From assembly GCA_001792895.1 (NCBI GenBank), contig MARA01000070.1, forward strand, positions 1 to 64,000: a stretch of DNA of 64,000 nt. The letters are read 5' to 3'. The notes below the pieces were generated by a model. That model was not told the origin of the DNA. It worked only from the letters and a program-made list of their open reading frames with translations, and did no database searches. This document shows, piece by piece, positions 11,414-22,589 of the stretch. The translations under genes and the position numbers were made by a program. How positions within the stretch are numbered: the stretch's first letter is position 1; every line of letters starts with the position of its first letter. This stretch comes from Lentinus brumalis. Lineage: Eukaryota; Basidiomycota; Agaricomycetes; Polyporales; Polyporaceae.

Positions 11414-11993
11414 TGATAGGTACCGGACACGTCTATGCACGGAATTTGCGCCCTTTCGGAAGGTCCGTCGGAGCGAGCCCAGTACTCCCGACCGTCCTAC
11501 AGTGGCCAGTACGCTCGTCGCAGCACCGTACTCCTTCCCTATCGCTCCGTCACCTTTCCTACCGTCCGAACCCCCGCACAGGCCGGACAACGCGGTCTGC
11601 AGCTCGTCCGCACCGAGCGGTGGCCTGTCAGACAGTTCACGTCCTCGACGAGGCATCTAGCCGCAGTTCCGAGGTCTCGTACGCAGTCTCGGTCACGGAC
11701 GCATGGTCGGAGGGGTTCTGGAGCGTCCTCCACGCCAGTTGATTGGTCGAGGTGGTTATCGCCAGAGTTGGAGCTCCGCGCCACCATCTTGGGTAAACGT
11801 CGGTCGCCAGCGCCTCGAACCGGTTGGGGCTCGGCGCGCGCGCTGGTTGGTTAGCTGTGGTTAAAGGCTGACAGCAGGCCCGTGCGCAAGGAGCTCCGCC
11901 CGCCCCTATTGGCTCAGGACCGTTTGCGAGGGCTTTCCGAGGCTTGCGTGCTGTCGTTAGGGTAGCTTTGCTTTTGTACCTTCGGTAGCGTGG

Positions 11994-12361
11994 TGTTACG
12001 AACAGCCTCCCCGGTACTATTCATTTCCTTTCCCAGTCATCCTATTGTTCGATCACCATGATTCCCATGGTCCCTCTCACGCTATTGTCTTCATCCATGA
12101 TGTCTCTCACGCTATTGTCTTCTGACACTATTGTTCCCTCATGTATATAAGACCACCAGCGCTACCTGGGGACCCTCAGTTTCGACCTCTTGTCCCCAGG
12201 TAAGCCAAGCTGTACTTCGCTCTGTAGATACCTCTCTCAATACATCTTGTCCCCAGCCCTGATCGTCGAGCATTGCTCCGCTCTCGCTGCACAAGTGCTC
12301 GTCGACGCCCCTGCTCGTCTCGTGAGTCTTTCCCGATCCCCCTCGACGATCAGTCGTAACA
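11994..12361 (+). repeat. Chr-1 5' LTR (368 bp)
   Basis: Contains a TATA box (12144-12150) and a likely 5'-UTR intron: CTTGTCCCCAG is followed by GTAAGCC, and the same CTTGTCCCCAG recurs as the acceptor at about 12241-12251. It is nearly identical to the 3' LTR. Confidence 0.95.
12144..12150 (+). promoter_or_regulatory. LTR TATA box
   Basis: TATATAA stands 28-34 bases upstream of 12178, where the 11-nt self-priming sequence begins. This places the expected transcript start at or very near that sequence. Confidence 0.7.
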
Positions 12362-12363
12362 TT

Positions 12364-12374
12364 AGGTCGAAACT
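12364..12374 (+). promoter_or_regulatory. Self-priming primer-binding site
   Basis: AGGTCGAAACT lies 2 bases after the 5' LTR and is the exact reverse complement of AGTTTCGACCT at 12178-12188, the predicted start of the mRNA. No TGG typical of tRNA-primed sites follows the LTR. The arrangement is that of Tf1/sushi-type chromoviruses, which prime with the first 11 nt of their own transcript. Chr-2 conserves both parts (52570-52580 and 52384-52394). Confidence 0.75.
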
Positions 12375-13243
12375 TCAACACGAGCACTGGCGTACTCCCC
12401 CCCCCACCCTCCATCGGTTGATCGCCGGTTCTATAACTGCGCTCCTGGTGTTGAGCTGTATCTGTCGCTGTTGGTTCTACAACCTACGTGCGCGGTACTA
12501 CCCCCTGGACCCCCACCGCTGTCCAGTAAGACTCTGAGGTCCACTGACAGGCGAAGGTCAGGTGAACTCGTGTTCTACCTGACGTCGACCTCTACACACT
12601 GGATCAGCCCCGTCCCTCTTGTGCCCCCTACAACCACGCCTTTCATTCAAGCGCGGTAGAAGATCATCACTGGCGCGGCACTGATCAGCGGTGGTACATC
12701 TGTGATCAGCAACCTTGTCCAGAGCGACTACCTACCTGGGCGTCAGACGCGCAAGTCTGGACCGATCTCCATACCTACGTCTACCCCACACCGGAACAGG
12801 AGGAGCAGATCCGCCAGCGACTGACACAACCAGTTGCCACTACTACTGCTAGTGGACGCCCCCTACGTGAGGCAGTCCGCCTTTCGTCCAGCAGACCAGG
12901 TACCCGCCCGCCGAGCCGTCTCCCTAGCCGCACCAACACCCCTCCCACTGAGTCCCCACTCGGTGGATCCCGGATCCCTCTCCCCACTGCGCTCGTCCTT
13001 GCCAGCGAGCGTCTGCAACGTCGAGCATCAGGATCCTTCAGTCCAGTTGCCACCACCTCGGTACTGCCCCCTCAGTCCCAGCCGGAGGGACGACAACCTG
13101 ACATCGTCCTCAACTCCCCGCCTCGGACTTCCCCACCACCTCTTCCTCCACGGAATCCTTCACGGACGACTACCCCTAGTGCTCCGTCGCAAGGCTCCTC
13201 GCACCCCACCACACCACCACCCATCACCCCCACTCTCCCCACC

Positions 13244-14060
13244 ATGACGGCTCCTTTTGACGTCACCAAGCTCCTGCCGGTTCTACTGCCTCGAGAGTAC
13301 GATGGCAAGAATGCTCAGGAAGGCCTCACCTTCATCAGCAGCGCCACAGCCTATCACGGAGTTGCCACCAGGGCAGGAGTAACCGCGAACCTGATCTGGA
13401 TGGTCGTCTTGAACCGCCTCACAGGCGATGCTGCAAGCTGGGCCGGGCCGCATATCATCACGGCAGCCACAACTACTCCTTGGGCGGATGTCGCTGCATT
13501 CGAAGATGCGTTCAAGGCCCACTTCTGCGCCGTAGATGACAAGGAGGCAGCCACTGCTGAACTGGTCAAGCTTTGCAAGGCTTCGCACAGGCTTGGCACG
13601 GTCAAGGAGTACACTGCTGAGTTCAATGCGGTGGCTGCTCGGACTGGGTTCTCCGATGACGACAAGCGCGAGCGCTACCGTGAAGGACTCCCCTATCGCA
13701 TCAAGGACGAGTTCGCCACCACTGCTCACGACATCTCTACCCTTGTCAAGATGCAGACGGTTGCCTTGCAGATGGACCAGCACCTGGCACGACGGTCAGA
13801 GGAGCGACCTCGCACCGGGAAGTTCCCAAAACGCGGCGAGAAGGTAGCTGCGAATAAGGAACGTCCTCCTACCTCCGGTCCCACCGGTTGCTTCGTCTGC
13901 GGACGAAACGGTCACAGGGCCGCCCAATGCCCGGAGAGGAAAGGCGGTCAACGCGCCGCAGCGCCGCAGCCTCCTCATCATCCTCCACGACGTCGGATGA
14001 GGTGGTCGCCCTTCAGTTGCAGCTCAAGGCACTGGAGGAGCGCATTGCCACGCTGACGAC
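13244..14060 (+). CDS. gag: Chr-1 gag
   Basis: The ATG at 13244 lies in a strong CACCATGAC context and opens MTAPFDVTKLLPVLLPREY. The capsid-like region contains WAGPHIITAATTTPWADVAAF, and a CCHC zinc knuckle CFVCGRNGHRAAQC sits at about 13889-13930. The gag frame is lost shortly after the knuckle and protease begins in another frame at about 14082. The same frame stays open upstream, without any ATG, back to about 12560 (YVYPTPEQEEQIRQRL, then a Pro/Ser/Thr-rich stretch), so an N-terminal extension by splicing or non-AUG start is possible. Gag packages element RNA into virus-like particles. Confidence 0.85.
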
Positions 14061-14081
14061 GATGAAGGAGAAGGAGGGTTT

Positions 14082-17000
14082 TTGATTCGAGCTGCGCTAG
14101 ATGCCGCGCGCGCACGCTCATGTACCAATAGTCGTTATGCTGTACTGGGATCGTCGTTTATTTATGAACTCAATCATGATGGACAACACTTCCACATCCC
14201 AGTACGACTGAGCGGCAAGCGGCAAGAGAAGGATGTGGTGGCCATGGTTGACAGTGGGGCCACTACAAAGTTTTTGCATCGACGGTTTGTGGAGGAGAAC
14301 CGTGTTGCTACGCGGAAGCTAGCATCCCCCATCCGTTTATACAACATCGACGGTACAGAGAACCGCGATGGCACGATTGCAGAGGTAGCCGTGCTAGGGA
14401 TGACGATCGGGGACCACCAGGAGCAGGTGGTGTTTATGGTGACAGACGTAGGTGACGAGGATGTGATCATCGGCCTTGACTGGCTGCGCGAGCACAATCC
14501 GGAGATTGACTGGGAACGTGGCTCGCTGCGCCTATCCCGCTGCCCTTCAACATGCCATGCTAGTAAGAAGGCACCGGAACCTGCTGCAACTGTGACGCGT
14601 GATACGGAGGTCAGGCTCACGGCGCGTTCACGTTCAGATCGGGTCCGGAAGGCCAAGAAGATTGGCAGGGTGTGTGCAGCGGTGATGGTCGAAGAGGTGG
14701 AGGACATTAATGAGCCACCATTGCCGAATGAGGAGGAGTGGGATGGATTGAGCAAACCCTTCTGGATGCCTGGATGGAGGGGCGCAGCCTACAAGGCGCT
14801 CCTCAACTCTTTGTCTCTGCGAGCCATACCTATTCCCAGGAGCTCGCGGAACAGGAGTACCAGAAACGGGGGCCAGCTCGTCCTATCGAGCAACTGGTGC
14901 CGGAACACTACCATGAGTACCTTAGTGTGTTTTCAAAGGAGGCGTCAGAACGGTTGCCCAACCATCGCCCCTATGATCATGCTATCGAGCTGGTTCCCGA
15001 TGCCAAGATGTTCCACTCCAAGGTGTACCCTCTATCCCCGAACGAGCAAGTCGAGCTTGATAAATTTCTTGAAGAGAACCTGGCCAAGGGTTACATTCGT
15101 GAGTCGAAGTCACCGATGTCCTCCCCCTTCTTCTTCGTCAAAAAGAAGGATGGCAGTCTTCGCCCTGTGCAGGACTATCGGAGGCTGAACGACATCACCA
15201 TTAAGAACCGTTACCCGCTGCCGCTGGTTTCGGAACTGATGGATCGACTCAAGAAGGCCAAGTACTTCACGAAGCTCGACATTCGCTGGGGGTACAACAA
15301 CGTTCGCATAAAGACAGGCGACGAGTGGAAAGCGGCCTTCGTGACCAACCGGGGACTCTATGAGCCCACAGTCATGTTCTTTGGTCTGGCCAACTCCCCC
15401 AGCACCTTCTCTGCATTCATGAACGACATCTTCAAGGACCTCATCGTTCTTGGCAAGGTCACCGTCTATCTCGACGACATCCTCATCTTTACGAATGACC
15501 TTGCTGAACATCGCACCCTTGTCCGAGAGGTCCTGAAGCGTCTGAAGGAGCATGACCTGTTCTGTAAACCAGAGAAGTGCGAATTCGAGCAGACCAAAGT
15601 GGAGTACCTCGGGATGTTCGTGTCCGAGAACCAGGTCGAGATGGACCCGGTGAAGGTCAAGGGCATCGCAGACTGGCCAGTTCCCCGCAATGTGTCAGAC
15701 ATCAGGAAGTTTCGCGGCTTTGCGAACTTCTATCGTCGCTTCATCCGGAACTTCAGCGCCATCTGCAAGCCTCTAGACAGGCTGACCGGCAATGTCCCTT
15801 GGCAATGGGGAGAGGAGGAGCAGCGGGCATTTGAGGAGCTGAAGCAGTGCTTCCTGACAAGTCCCGTACTCCGCATCTACGACCCGGACCGTCCCACACG
15901 AGTGGAAGTCGACGCCTCTGGGTTTGCCACAGGAGCGGTGCTGTCGCAGGAGGGGGAGGATGGAAAGTGGCACCCGATTGCCTTCCACTCCGAATCCATG
16001 AATGATGCTGAGCGCAACTACGAGATCTATGACAAAGAGATGCTCGCAATCATTCGTGCCCTCCAGGCGTGGCGCCACTACCTCGAAGGACTGCCCAGTA
16101 CATTCGAGATTCAGTCAGATCACAAGAATCTTGAATACTGGCGTACGGCGCAGAACCTCACCAGACGGCAGGCTCGATGGGCTCTCTACCTCTCTCGTTT
16201 TGACTTCGTCATCACACACAAACCGGGCACATCTAACGGTCGAGCAGATGCACTATCCCGTCGCCCTGACCACCAGCGAGATGACGCAGATGACAACCAA
16301 GGTCGCACGGTGCTACAGCCTAGTCACTTCCGCTCTCTGGCTGCTAGACGTGGACATCTGGCCCTTGTACCGGAGAAGTCACTTCTGCGTCGGATCCGAG
16401 AGTGTGGAGACCGCGAGAAAGAGGTGGCAGAGGCACTGCGCAAGGTGGAACAACTCGGGCCAGCACGGCTGCAGAATGATCTGGTGGACTGGAACGTCGA
16501 GCAAGGTCTTCTCCTCTATCGAGGCAAGGTCTACGTCCCCAACGATCGCGCACTACGGGCAGATATTGTTCGCCTGCACCACGACCTACCACCCGCTGGG
16601 CACCCAGGCCAGTGGAAGACCATTGAGCTAGTAAGCCGCAACTACTGGTGGCCGGGTATGACACAGTTCATCAAAAACTATGTTGAGACCTGTGACACCT
16701 GTCGACGAGGCAAGCCAATCCATGGCAAACGGCACGGTCAGCTGCAGCCAAACGAGATCCCAGACGGCCCTGGTCAGGTTGTGACCTGTGACTTCATCAC
16801 CGGCCTACCAGAGGTTGATGGGTACAACGCGCTGCAGCTCATTGCGGACCGGCATGCGAAGCTAGTGCATCTCATTCCATGTCGAGACGAGATCGATGCC
16901 GAGGGTGCGGCGAACAACTTCATACGGGAGTATTTCCGCCTCCATGGACTACCGCGAAAGATCATCTCCGACCGTGGCCCCCAGTTCGCCAGCAAGCTCT

Positions 17001-17834
17001 TCCGTGCCATTCTTAAGGGTCTCGGCATTGAGAGTGCACTGTCCACTGCGTACCACCCCCAGACCGACGGACAGTCAGAGAGGTGGAACCAGGAGGTGGA
17101 AGCCTACTTGCGGATGTTCTGCTCACGCCGCCGAGACGACTGGGTGCAGTGGTTGCCCATTGCAGAGTTTGCGTTCAACTCTCATGTCCACTCCTCTACG
17201 GGGTATTCACCCTTCTACCTGCTCTATGGGTTCGAGCCACAGTTCCACATCCCAATGCTACCCACTGAGGTTCCTGCAGCGGACAGTCGTCGCGAGGAAC
17301 TCCGACGGGCCCGGGAGGATGCGACTGCAGCCTTGACGCTCACTGCGGAACGCATGAAGCACACTTCGACCAGCATGCTCGAGACGCTCCGGTCTTTGAG
17401 CCAGGTCAGAAGGTGTGGCTGGACACTCGCAACCTGCGAGTCACAGGAATGCCTCGGAAGTTGGTGGACAGGTATGCAGGTCCCTATCCAGTGGTACGCG
17501 AGTTGGCAACCTTGCCTATGAACTCCGTCTACCAAAAGACCTACCCATCCATCCAGTCTTCCATGTGTCGCTGCTGCTGCCGCACAAGCACAGCTCCCTG
17601 CCGGGCCGGCACCCACCAGAGCCTGCACCGATTGAAGTGGAAGGAGAAGAGGAGTACGAAGTTGAACGGGTGCTGGAGTCTCGCCGCTATGGACGAGGAA
17701 GGAAGCTCCAGTACCTCGTACGGTGGAAGGGATGGGGTCCCGAACACGACAGCTGGGAGCCTGCAGAAAACCTGACCCATGCTCCACAGCGGGTTATGGA
17801 ATTCTACGCGCAACACCCAACATCCCACCGTTAG
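14082..17834 (+). pseudogene. pol: Chr-1 pol: protease, RT, RNase H, integrase, chromodomain
   Basis: Protease MVDSGATTKF at about 14245-14275. RT at about 15090-15620 with PFFFVKKKDGSLRPVQDYRR and the catalytic YLDDILIF. RNase H follows (VEVDASGFATGAVLS). Integrase has the HHCC finger and the D-D-E core (ISDRGPQFASKLF). The chromodomain is at about 17645-17815 (YEVERVLESRRYGRG, YLVRWKGWGPEHDSWEP), which in other chromoviruses steers integration to chromatin. Comparison with Chr-2 shows extra bases near 14815 and 14862, a loss near 17357 and another near 17500, so no full-length protein can be made as written. Confidence 0.9.
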
Positions 17835-17867
17835 GTCGTGCGGACACGACCCTTGGGAGGGGGGTAC

Positions 17868-18234
17868 TGTTACGAACAGCCTCCCCGGTACTATTCATTT
17901 CCTTTCCCAGTCATCCTATTGTTCGATCACCATGATTCCCATGGTCCCTCTCACGCTATTGTCTTCATCCATGATGTCTCTCACGCTATTGTCTTCTGAC
18001 ACTATTGTTCCCTCATGTATATAAGACCACCAGCGCTACCTGGGGACCCTCAGTTTCGACCTCTTGTCCCCAGGTAAGCCAAGCTGTACTTCGCTCTGTA
18101 GATACCTCTCTCAATACATCTTGTCCCCAGCCCTGATCGTCGAGCATTGCTCCGCTCTCGCTGCACAAGTGCTCGTCGACGCCCCTGCTCGTCTCGTGAG
18201 TCTTTCCGATCCCCCTCGACGATCAGTCGTAACA
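17868..18234 (+). repeat. Chr-1 3' LTR (367 bp)
   Basis: Preceded by a purine tract GGGAGGGGGGTAC that serves as the polypurine tract for plus-strand priming. One base shorter than the 5' LTR. Confidence 0.95.
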
Positions 18235-18638
18235 CGTGGTGTGCAATTCAGATTCCGTTCTCCCCACAGTTCAGCTCTAAGTCTACCGCCGCCGCTCCGT
18301 GCTCACCGTTGAAAGTATCGCCGTCACCGTCAAGAAGTCCTACCGCCGTCGAGTCGATAAGTTCGAACCCGTTTCATCCGCTACTATCTCCGTGGTCTCC
18401 TCTCCGTGTCCTACGTGGTTCGCACCCGTCGCGTCCGTGCGTCGGAAGTCTCCTCGCCGTCCGGGCAGGCACCGTTGAGTCCTCCCTACCGTCCCGTCTC
18501 CGTGCCGTTCCCTCCATTCTTCTCCGTGGTTTCCGCGTCTCGTTCCGGACGCTCCTGTCGGTCGGGAGTCGTACGTAGCCCTCCTGGACATAGGTCTCCG
18601 TTCAGTTAGGGTTGGTTAGGAGCCTCTTCCCTCCTCGC

Positions 18639-18647
18639 ATATAAAAT
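18639..18647 (+). promoter_or_regulatory. Gyp-L LTR TATA box
   Basis: ATATAAAAT lies about 75 bases before the LTR end, in a position suited to driving the element transcript. The 3' LTR carries the same motif at about 42851. Confidence 0.6.
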
Positions 18648-18718
18648 ACGTGCATACAGTCCTTGGCTGGAGATTTGTGTGGTGTTATCCGCTCATTTCG
18701 CCCCTTGGCGTATCATAT

Positions 18719-18734
18719 TGGAGCCCACCGCGAG
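18719..18734 (+). promoter_or_regulatory. Gyp-L primer-binding site
   Basis: TGGAGCCCACCGCGAG starts 3 bases after the LTR. Its leading TGG complements a tRNA CCA end, and the remainder would pair with an acceptor stem and a T-stem ending CTCGC. The donor tRNA was not identified. Confidence 0.6.
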
Positions 18735-18743
18735 GGGTACTAG

Positions 18744-21700
18744 TGGCCATCTCTGATTTCAATCAAACTGTCGAGATCACCGTCCCCTTCCGAAACCGCT
18801 TCTCGTACCTCCGTCCGGACTTCGGACAGCCTTTCCTACACCGCTACCGCCCTCGAGGAACTCCGTCAACGTCTCCGCGCATTCCGCGAGGAACTAGACG
18901 AGGAACTCACACCCCTCCCCTCTCCTTCCGGATCCGCAAGCTTCGCTACCGCCCTGTCTTCCCCTTCGGAGCCGTCTTCCCTTACCCCGTTGCCGTCCTC
19001 CTCCGCTTTCCGTCCTCCCTCCCCTACAGGGAGCACTACCTCTCGAGCCCGTTCGGACACCTCGACGTCAAGGTCTCGGACTCGCCGAGCCCACCTCGAA
19101 CAGAACATCCCTCTCGCACCTCCTCTCGAGCTCCCACCCCGCCGACGCAGGAACCTCGTACCACCAACAATTCAGGAAGCAACCTCACAGGCCGCTCCTA
19201 CTACCCGTCCTATCTCTCCGCCCCTTCCGACTACCGAGATGGACGACCCTCTCCCGAACCCGAACCCGATCAACAACCCCGAACCGGCTAACCCGCAGCC
19301 AGCGCCGCCTCAGCAGTTTCAGGGCGGTGCACGCGACCTCGGACCACACACCATGCCTCTCCCGAACGAGCGCGGCGCCCCGATCTGGGACGAAGCCGGC
19401 CGCGAGACCGTCCAGCGGTTCTTCGACCAGTACGAGCTCCTCCTGCGCAGGAACAACGTCGTCGATGATCGGGACAAGAAGCGCGGTGCGACGATCTACG
19501 TTCCGCTTCCGGTCTCCCGTCGCTGGTCCTCGATGCCCGAGTTCCGCGACGAGCATACGACGTACGAGCAGTGGCGCGACACCGTAGTAGACTACTACGT
19601 CGGAGCCGACGAGAACCACCAGTACACTATGGCCGACTACCACGAGCTCATGGCCCGTCAGTATCCCAAGGGCTTCCAGAATCTAGCGGACTACTCGCAG
19701 TTCTACGTCGAATACCACCCGATAGCGTCGTACCTCATCAACCAGCAGCCTCCCGAGCTGACCCAGCGCGACGCCGCCTACAACCTTCTACGCCTCCTGA
19801 ACACCTCGCAGCGGAGCGCGGTCGACGGACGCCTCGCTCAGAAGGTCCCGGACAAGCCCCGAGCGGTGTCCTACACCCTGGCGCAAGTGCACGAGGCCAT
19901 CTCCTATACGATCGGGGACTCCGTTGACTTCGACGCGAATCCGGCGTTCGAGCGGTACGGAAGCCTGCGTCCGCCGCTGACAGGGGGACACTACGCCGCT
20001 CCGAGAGCGCCTGAGCCGTTCCGCGGAAGGAATCCCGCCCCGAGGCAGGAACCCTTGGCCGACGACAAGACCATCACGATCAAGACGGAGGACCTTCAGA
20101 CTCTCGTGCAGACGGCCGTTCAAACCGCTATGCGCGGTAGGAACGAGCCTCGCGACCGCGACCGCCGATTGGAACTCCAGCGGGGCCCGCCCCAAGTCCG
20201 CGAACCGCCGCCGCACCAGGAGCAGCAGCCGCGCTTCCCCCGCGACGTTCCGAGGTATCCGCAAGGGCAGCAGCCCGCTCCGGACGGCGGGAGGCTCTAC
20301 AATCCCCCTCGGAACGAGCCCCGCGAACGCGACCGAAACTGCTATTACTGCGGTCACACGGACTGTAGCATAGGCCGCTGCCCCGACGTCGAGACCGACA
20401 TCCGTGACGGACTGATCCAACGTTCTGCGCAGACGGGCCAGCTTGTCTTAGCCAACGGCCAGCCCATTCCGCGCGGCAGGGGTCCGATTCGAGAGCAAGT
20501 CCGCTTCTACTACGATCGGAACCAGCCCCAGCCGCCCGAGCCTCCGGCGGTCGCGCAGCTCATGTTCTCCGTCCTCACAGCCTCCGGCCAACGGTCCGTA
20601 CGTACGGCCGAAGAGGAGAACGAGATGCTCCGTCACAAGATCAACTTCCTCGAGGACCGCGAGAAGCGTAAGCGCGCAGTGTTCGACGGGGTCGAGCTTC
20701 CGGCGCGCCCTCCGAAGAAGGCTACCGCCCGCAAGCCTGCCCGTACTTCCGGACCTTCGACCAGGGCGACCCGAGTCGAGGAGGTACCGGACGAGGAGCC
20801 GCTGCGTTCCGCACACATCGAGGAGATACCGGAGGACCAGCCCGTTCCAGAGGGAGCGCCCGCGCCGAGAGCGGAGACGCCGGAGGTGGTTAACGACCCT
20901 TCCTACGTCGTACCGGTACACCCTTACGCGCAAGTCCGCGACGCCTCCACCGCCGGCGCGCCGAAGGCTAAGGATTTCGCGTACGGCCCTAACGCGCCCC
21001 GCGCCAAGTCATCCGAGGTGACCCCCGCGTCCGAGGCAGCCGGCCGACCTCAACCGGCATCCGAGCACGTCGTCGGACCAACTGGACAAGCCCCCGCGCA
21101 GCCCGCCGGTAGGGTTACTGCGTACCGGAACCTCCCGCCGGTAGCGGACAAGGATGCAGAGGAGCGTGTTTGGCAGCGCAACTTCGTCAACGAGCAGTCG
21201 GTCCACCTCTCCGTGTCCGAGCTCTTCAGTCTCGCTCCGGGAATCTGTAAGAAGGCGCACAAGATGACGGGCAGCAAACGCGTCGCCTTCGACGTGCCGG
21301 CCATCCCGCTGTCGGTCCTGTCCGTAATGATGGACGACCCCGAGACCTCCGAAGACGTCCTGGAGTCGGTGCAGTGCCTGGAGGACCTGTCCGGTCCGCC
21401 CGAGGAGGCAGGAAGCACCGGAGGCATCGTGTCCCTCCAGCTGCGGGGAGGCGACGCCGACAACGAAGAGGACGAGCCGGTTCCCCGCCAACGCAGCCGC
21501 TCCAACAGTCTCATAGTCGGCAAGCCCAGCGAGAAACTCCGGGCGCTCTTCGCCTGGGTCAACGAGGCGGAACTGGTAGAGTGCGTCTACGACCCCGGCT
21601 CCGAGGTCGTAGCGATCTCGGCGGACAAATGCTACGAGCTCGGCATCCCGTGCGACGAGAGGCAGAAGAATCCGATGACCTCCGCAAACGGAACCAAGGA

Positions 21701-21983
21701 CACCACCAAAGGCCTAGCTAACAACGTCCTACTGGAGCTGCAGGGCGGGATCGCCATCTACCTACAGATGCACGTCGTGGAGAACGCCGCCTACGACATC
21801 CTGCTCGGTCGTCCCTTCGAGACTCTGATGGGGGTCAGCAGCCGGAACCTCCCCGACGAGAAGCACGAGCTGGTGGTTACCTGCCCGAACACGGACCGCT
21901 GCCTGACCCTCCGCACTTACGCCCGCGGAGACTCGCCGAAGACGTCGGAACCGCCCATGGGTTTTCGGCCTTCGAGGATCTGA
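18744..21983 (+). CDS. gag-pro: Gyp-L gag-protease
   Basis: The frame is open from 18744, just after a TAG, with no in-frame ATG until 19240. It starts with a coiled-coil-like TALEELRQRLRAFREELDEEL and a Pro/Ser/Arg-rich linker. A capsid-like domain follows (about 19380-19930: VQRFFDQYELLLRRN, YPKGFQNLADYSQFYVEY). Next comes a variant zinc finger CYYCGHTDCSIGRC (about 20338), an acidic/proline linker, and a retropepsin-like domain (about 21560-21830) with DPGSEVVAISADKCYELGI and AYDILLGRPFE. The active-site triad is D-P-G-S rather than D-S/T-G. Near 21960 the frame appears shifted by one base: the alternative frame reads FSAFEDLTAGRGEVALLVEY and runs to the KDZ insertion. The start mechanism is unclear. 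Confidence 0.8.
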   Translation, partial: WPSLISIKLSRSPSPSETASRTSVRTSDSLSYTATALEELRQRLRAFREELDEELTPLPSPSGSASFATALSSPSEPSSLTPLPSSSAFRPPSPTGSTTSRARSDTSTSRSRTRRAHLEQNIPLAPPLELPPRRRRNLVPPTIQEATSQAAPTTRPISPPLPTTEMDDPLPNPNPINNPEPANPQPAPPQQFQGGARDLGPHTMPLPNERGAPIWDEAGRETVQRFFDQYELLLRRNNVVDDRDKKRGATIYVPLPVSRRWSSMPEFRDEHTTYEQWRDTVVDYYVGADENHQYTMADYHELMARQYPKGFQNLADYSQFYVEYHPIASYLINQQPPELTQRDAAYNLLRLLNTSQRSAVDGRLAQKVPDKPRAVSYTLAQVHEAISYTIGDSVDFDANPAFERYGSLRPPLTGGHYAAPRAPEPFRGRNPAPRQEPLADDKTITIKTEDLQTLVQTAVQTAMRGRNEPRDRDRRLELQRGPPQVREPPPHQEQQPRFPRDVPRYPQGQQPAPDGGRLYNPPRNEPRERDRNCYYCGHTDCSIGRCPDVETDIRDGLIQRSAQTGQLVLANGQPIPRGRGPIREQVRFYYDRNQPQPPEPPAVAQLMFSVLTASGQRSVRTAEEENEMLRHKINFLEDREKRKRAVFDGVELPARPPKKATARKPARTSGPSTRATRVEEVPDEEPLRSAHIEEIPEDQPVPEGAPAPRAETPEVVNDPSYVVPVHPYAQVRDASTAGAPKAKDFAYGPNAPRAKSSEVTPASEAAGRPQPASEHVVGPTGQAPAQPAGRVTAYRNLPPVADKDAEERVWQRNFVNEQSVHLSVSELFSLAPGICKKAHKMTGSKRVAFDVPAIPLSVLSVMMDDPETSEDVLESVQCLEDLSGPPEEAGSTGGIVSLQLRGGDADNEEDEPVPRQRSRSNSLIVGKPSEKLRALFAWVNEAELVECVYDPGSEVVAISADKCYELGIPCDERQKNPMTSANGTKDTTKGLANNVLLELQGGIAIYLQMHVVENAAYDILLGRPFETLMGVSSRNLPDEKHELVVTCPNTDRCLTLRTYARGDSPKTSEPPMGFRPSRI

Positions 21984-22052
21984 CCGCCGGTCGGGGAGAG
22001 GTCGCCCTTCTGGTAGAATACCAGCATACCACCCCAGCAGCTGTTGTAGATA

Positions 22053-22060
22053 TAATGTAT
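22053..22060. repeat. KDZ TSD (left)
   Basis: TAATGTAT is repeated directly at 34461-34468, immediately outside the inverted termini. Eight bases is the TSD length reported for Zisupton-type elements. Two further bases (TA here, CA on the right) may belong to it. Confidence 0.7.
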
Positions 22061-22203
22061 TACATGCCGTTAGATGGTCTGGACCGTATTACAAAACGGT
22101 CCGTACAAAGGTGTATTGTATTACGCCCTTCCGGGAGGTCCGTAGCCTCTTCCGGGGGTACCTGGTCGGCATCTCGGCGGTTTCCCAATGTGGTAGGGGC
22201 TCC
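22061..22203 (+). repeat. KDZ left terminal inverted repeat
   Basis: Begins TACATGCCGTT and contains ATGGTCTGGACCGTATTACA and CCCTTCCGGGAGGTCCGTA, all present inverted at the right end. Confidence 0.9.
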
Positions 22204-22589
22204 CGAATGGCTGATGGAAGACTCCCCAAAGAGGTATGTTCTCTATCATAGATGTATATCACCATTGCCGAGCTTTGTTTGGGTTCTACTCTAGCGTTTG
22301 TTCATGTCTAGAGCGCCTATCAGCCTTCACAGGTGGTATCTTTGAAGTTGATAACTACTATGTTGCTGCAAAGTTATACCATCTTGATGCGGTTGTGTCA
22401 TTAACTCATGTTTACTCATTTCAGTTAATAATACAGACTCGTTTCAATACAGTGAACCACACGATCATCATTCTATATATGGGAAGACAGCAACATCTAA
22501 GTATACTTGTTAAGGGTGCCGCGCCGCATTGGACACACGAGACAGTCTACCGACGACTGCGCTTAGGAGGAGGACCAAGCTGGGCTTCC
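22204..22589. other. KDZ subterminal region, no gene seen
   Basis: AT-richer sequence between the left TIR and the first cargo gene. No supportable frame. Confidence 0.45.

Larger units (their letters stand above)
11994..18234 (+). mobile_element. Chr-1: chromovirus (Ty3/gypsy with chromodomain), copy 1
   Basis: 6241 bp, TSD CGTGG (11989-11993 and 18235-18239), LTRs starting TGTTACGAAC and ending GTCGTAACA, gag with zinc knuckle, protease, RT, RNase H, integrase and C-terminal chromodomain. It is inserted in the Gyp-L 5' LTR in the same orientation. The two LTRs differ by one C in a CCC/CC run. Several single-base frame breaks interrupt pol, at positions different from those in Chr-2. Confidence 0.95.
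11414..18715 (+). repeat. Gyp-L 5' LTR, interrupted by Chr-1
   Basis: The LTR pieces are 11414-11993 (580 bp) and 18240-18715 (476 bp). Together they match the 3' LTR at 41874-42927, whose uninterrupted AGCGTGGTGTGCAATT junction is the empty site of Chr-1. Confidence 0.95.

Noticed and set aside
12834..13247. Separate small ORF upstream of Chr-1 gag
   Set aside because: Another frame over the same bases is continuous with gag and better explains the sequence.
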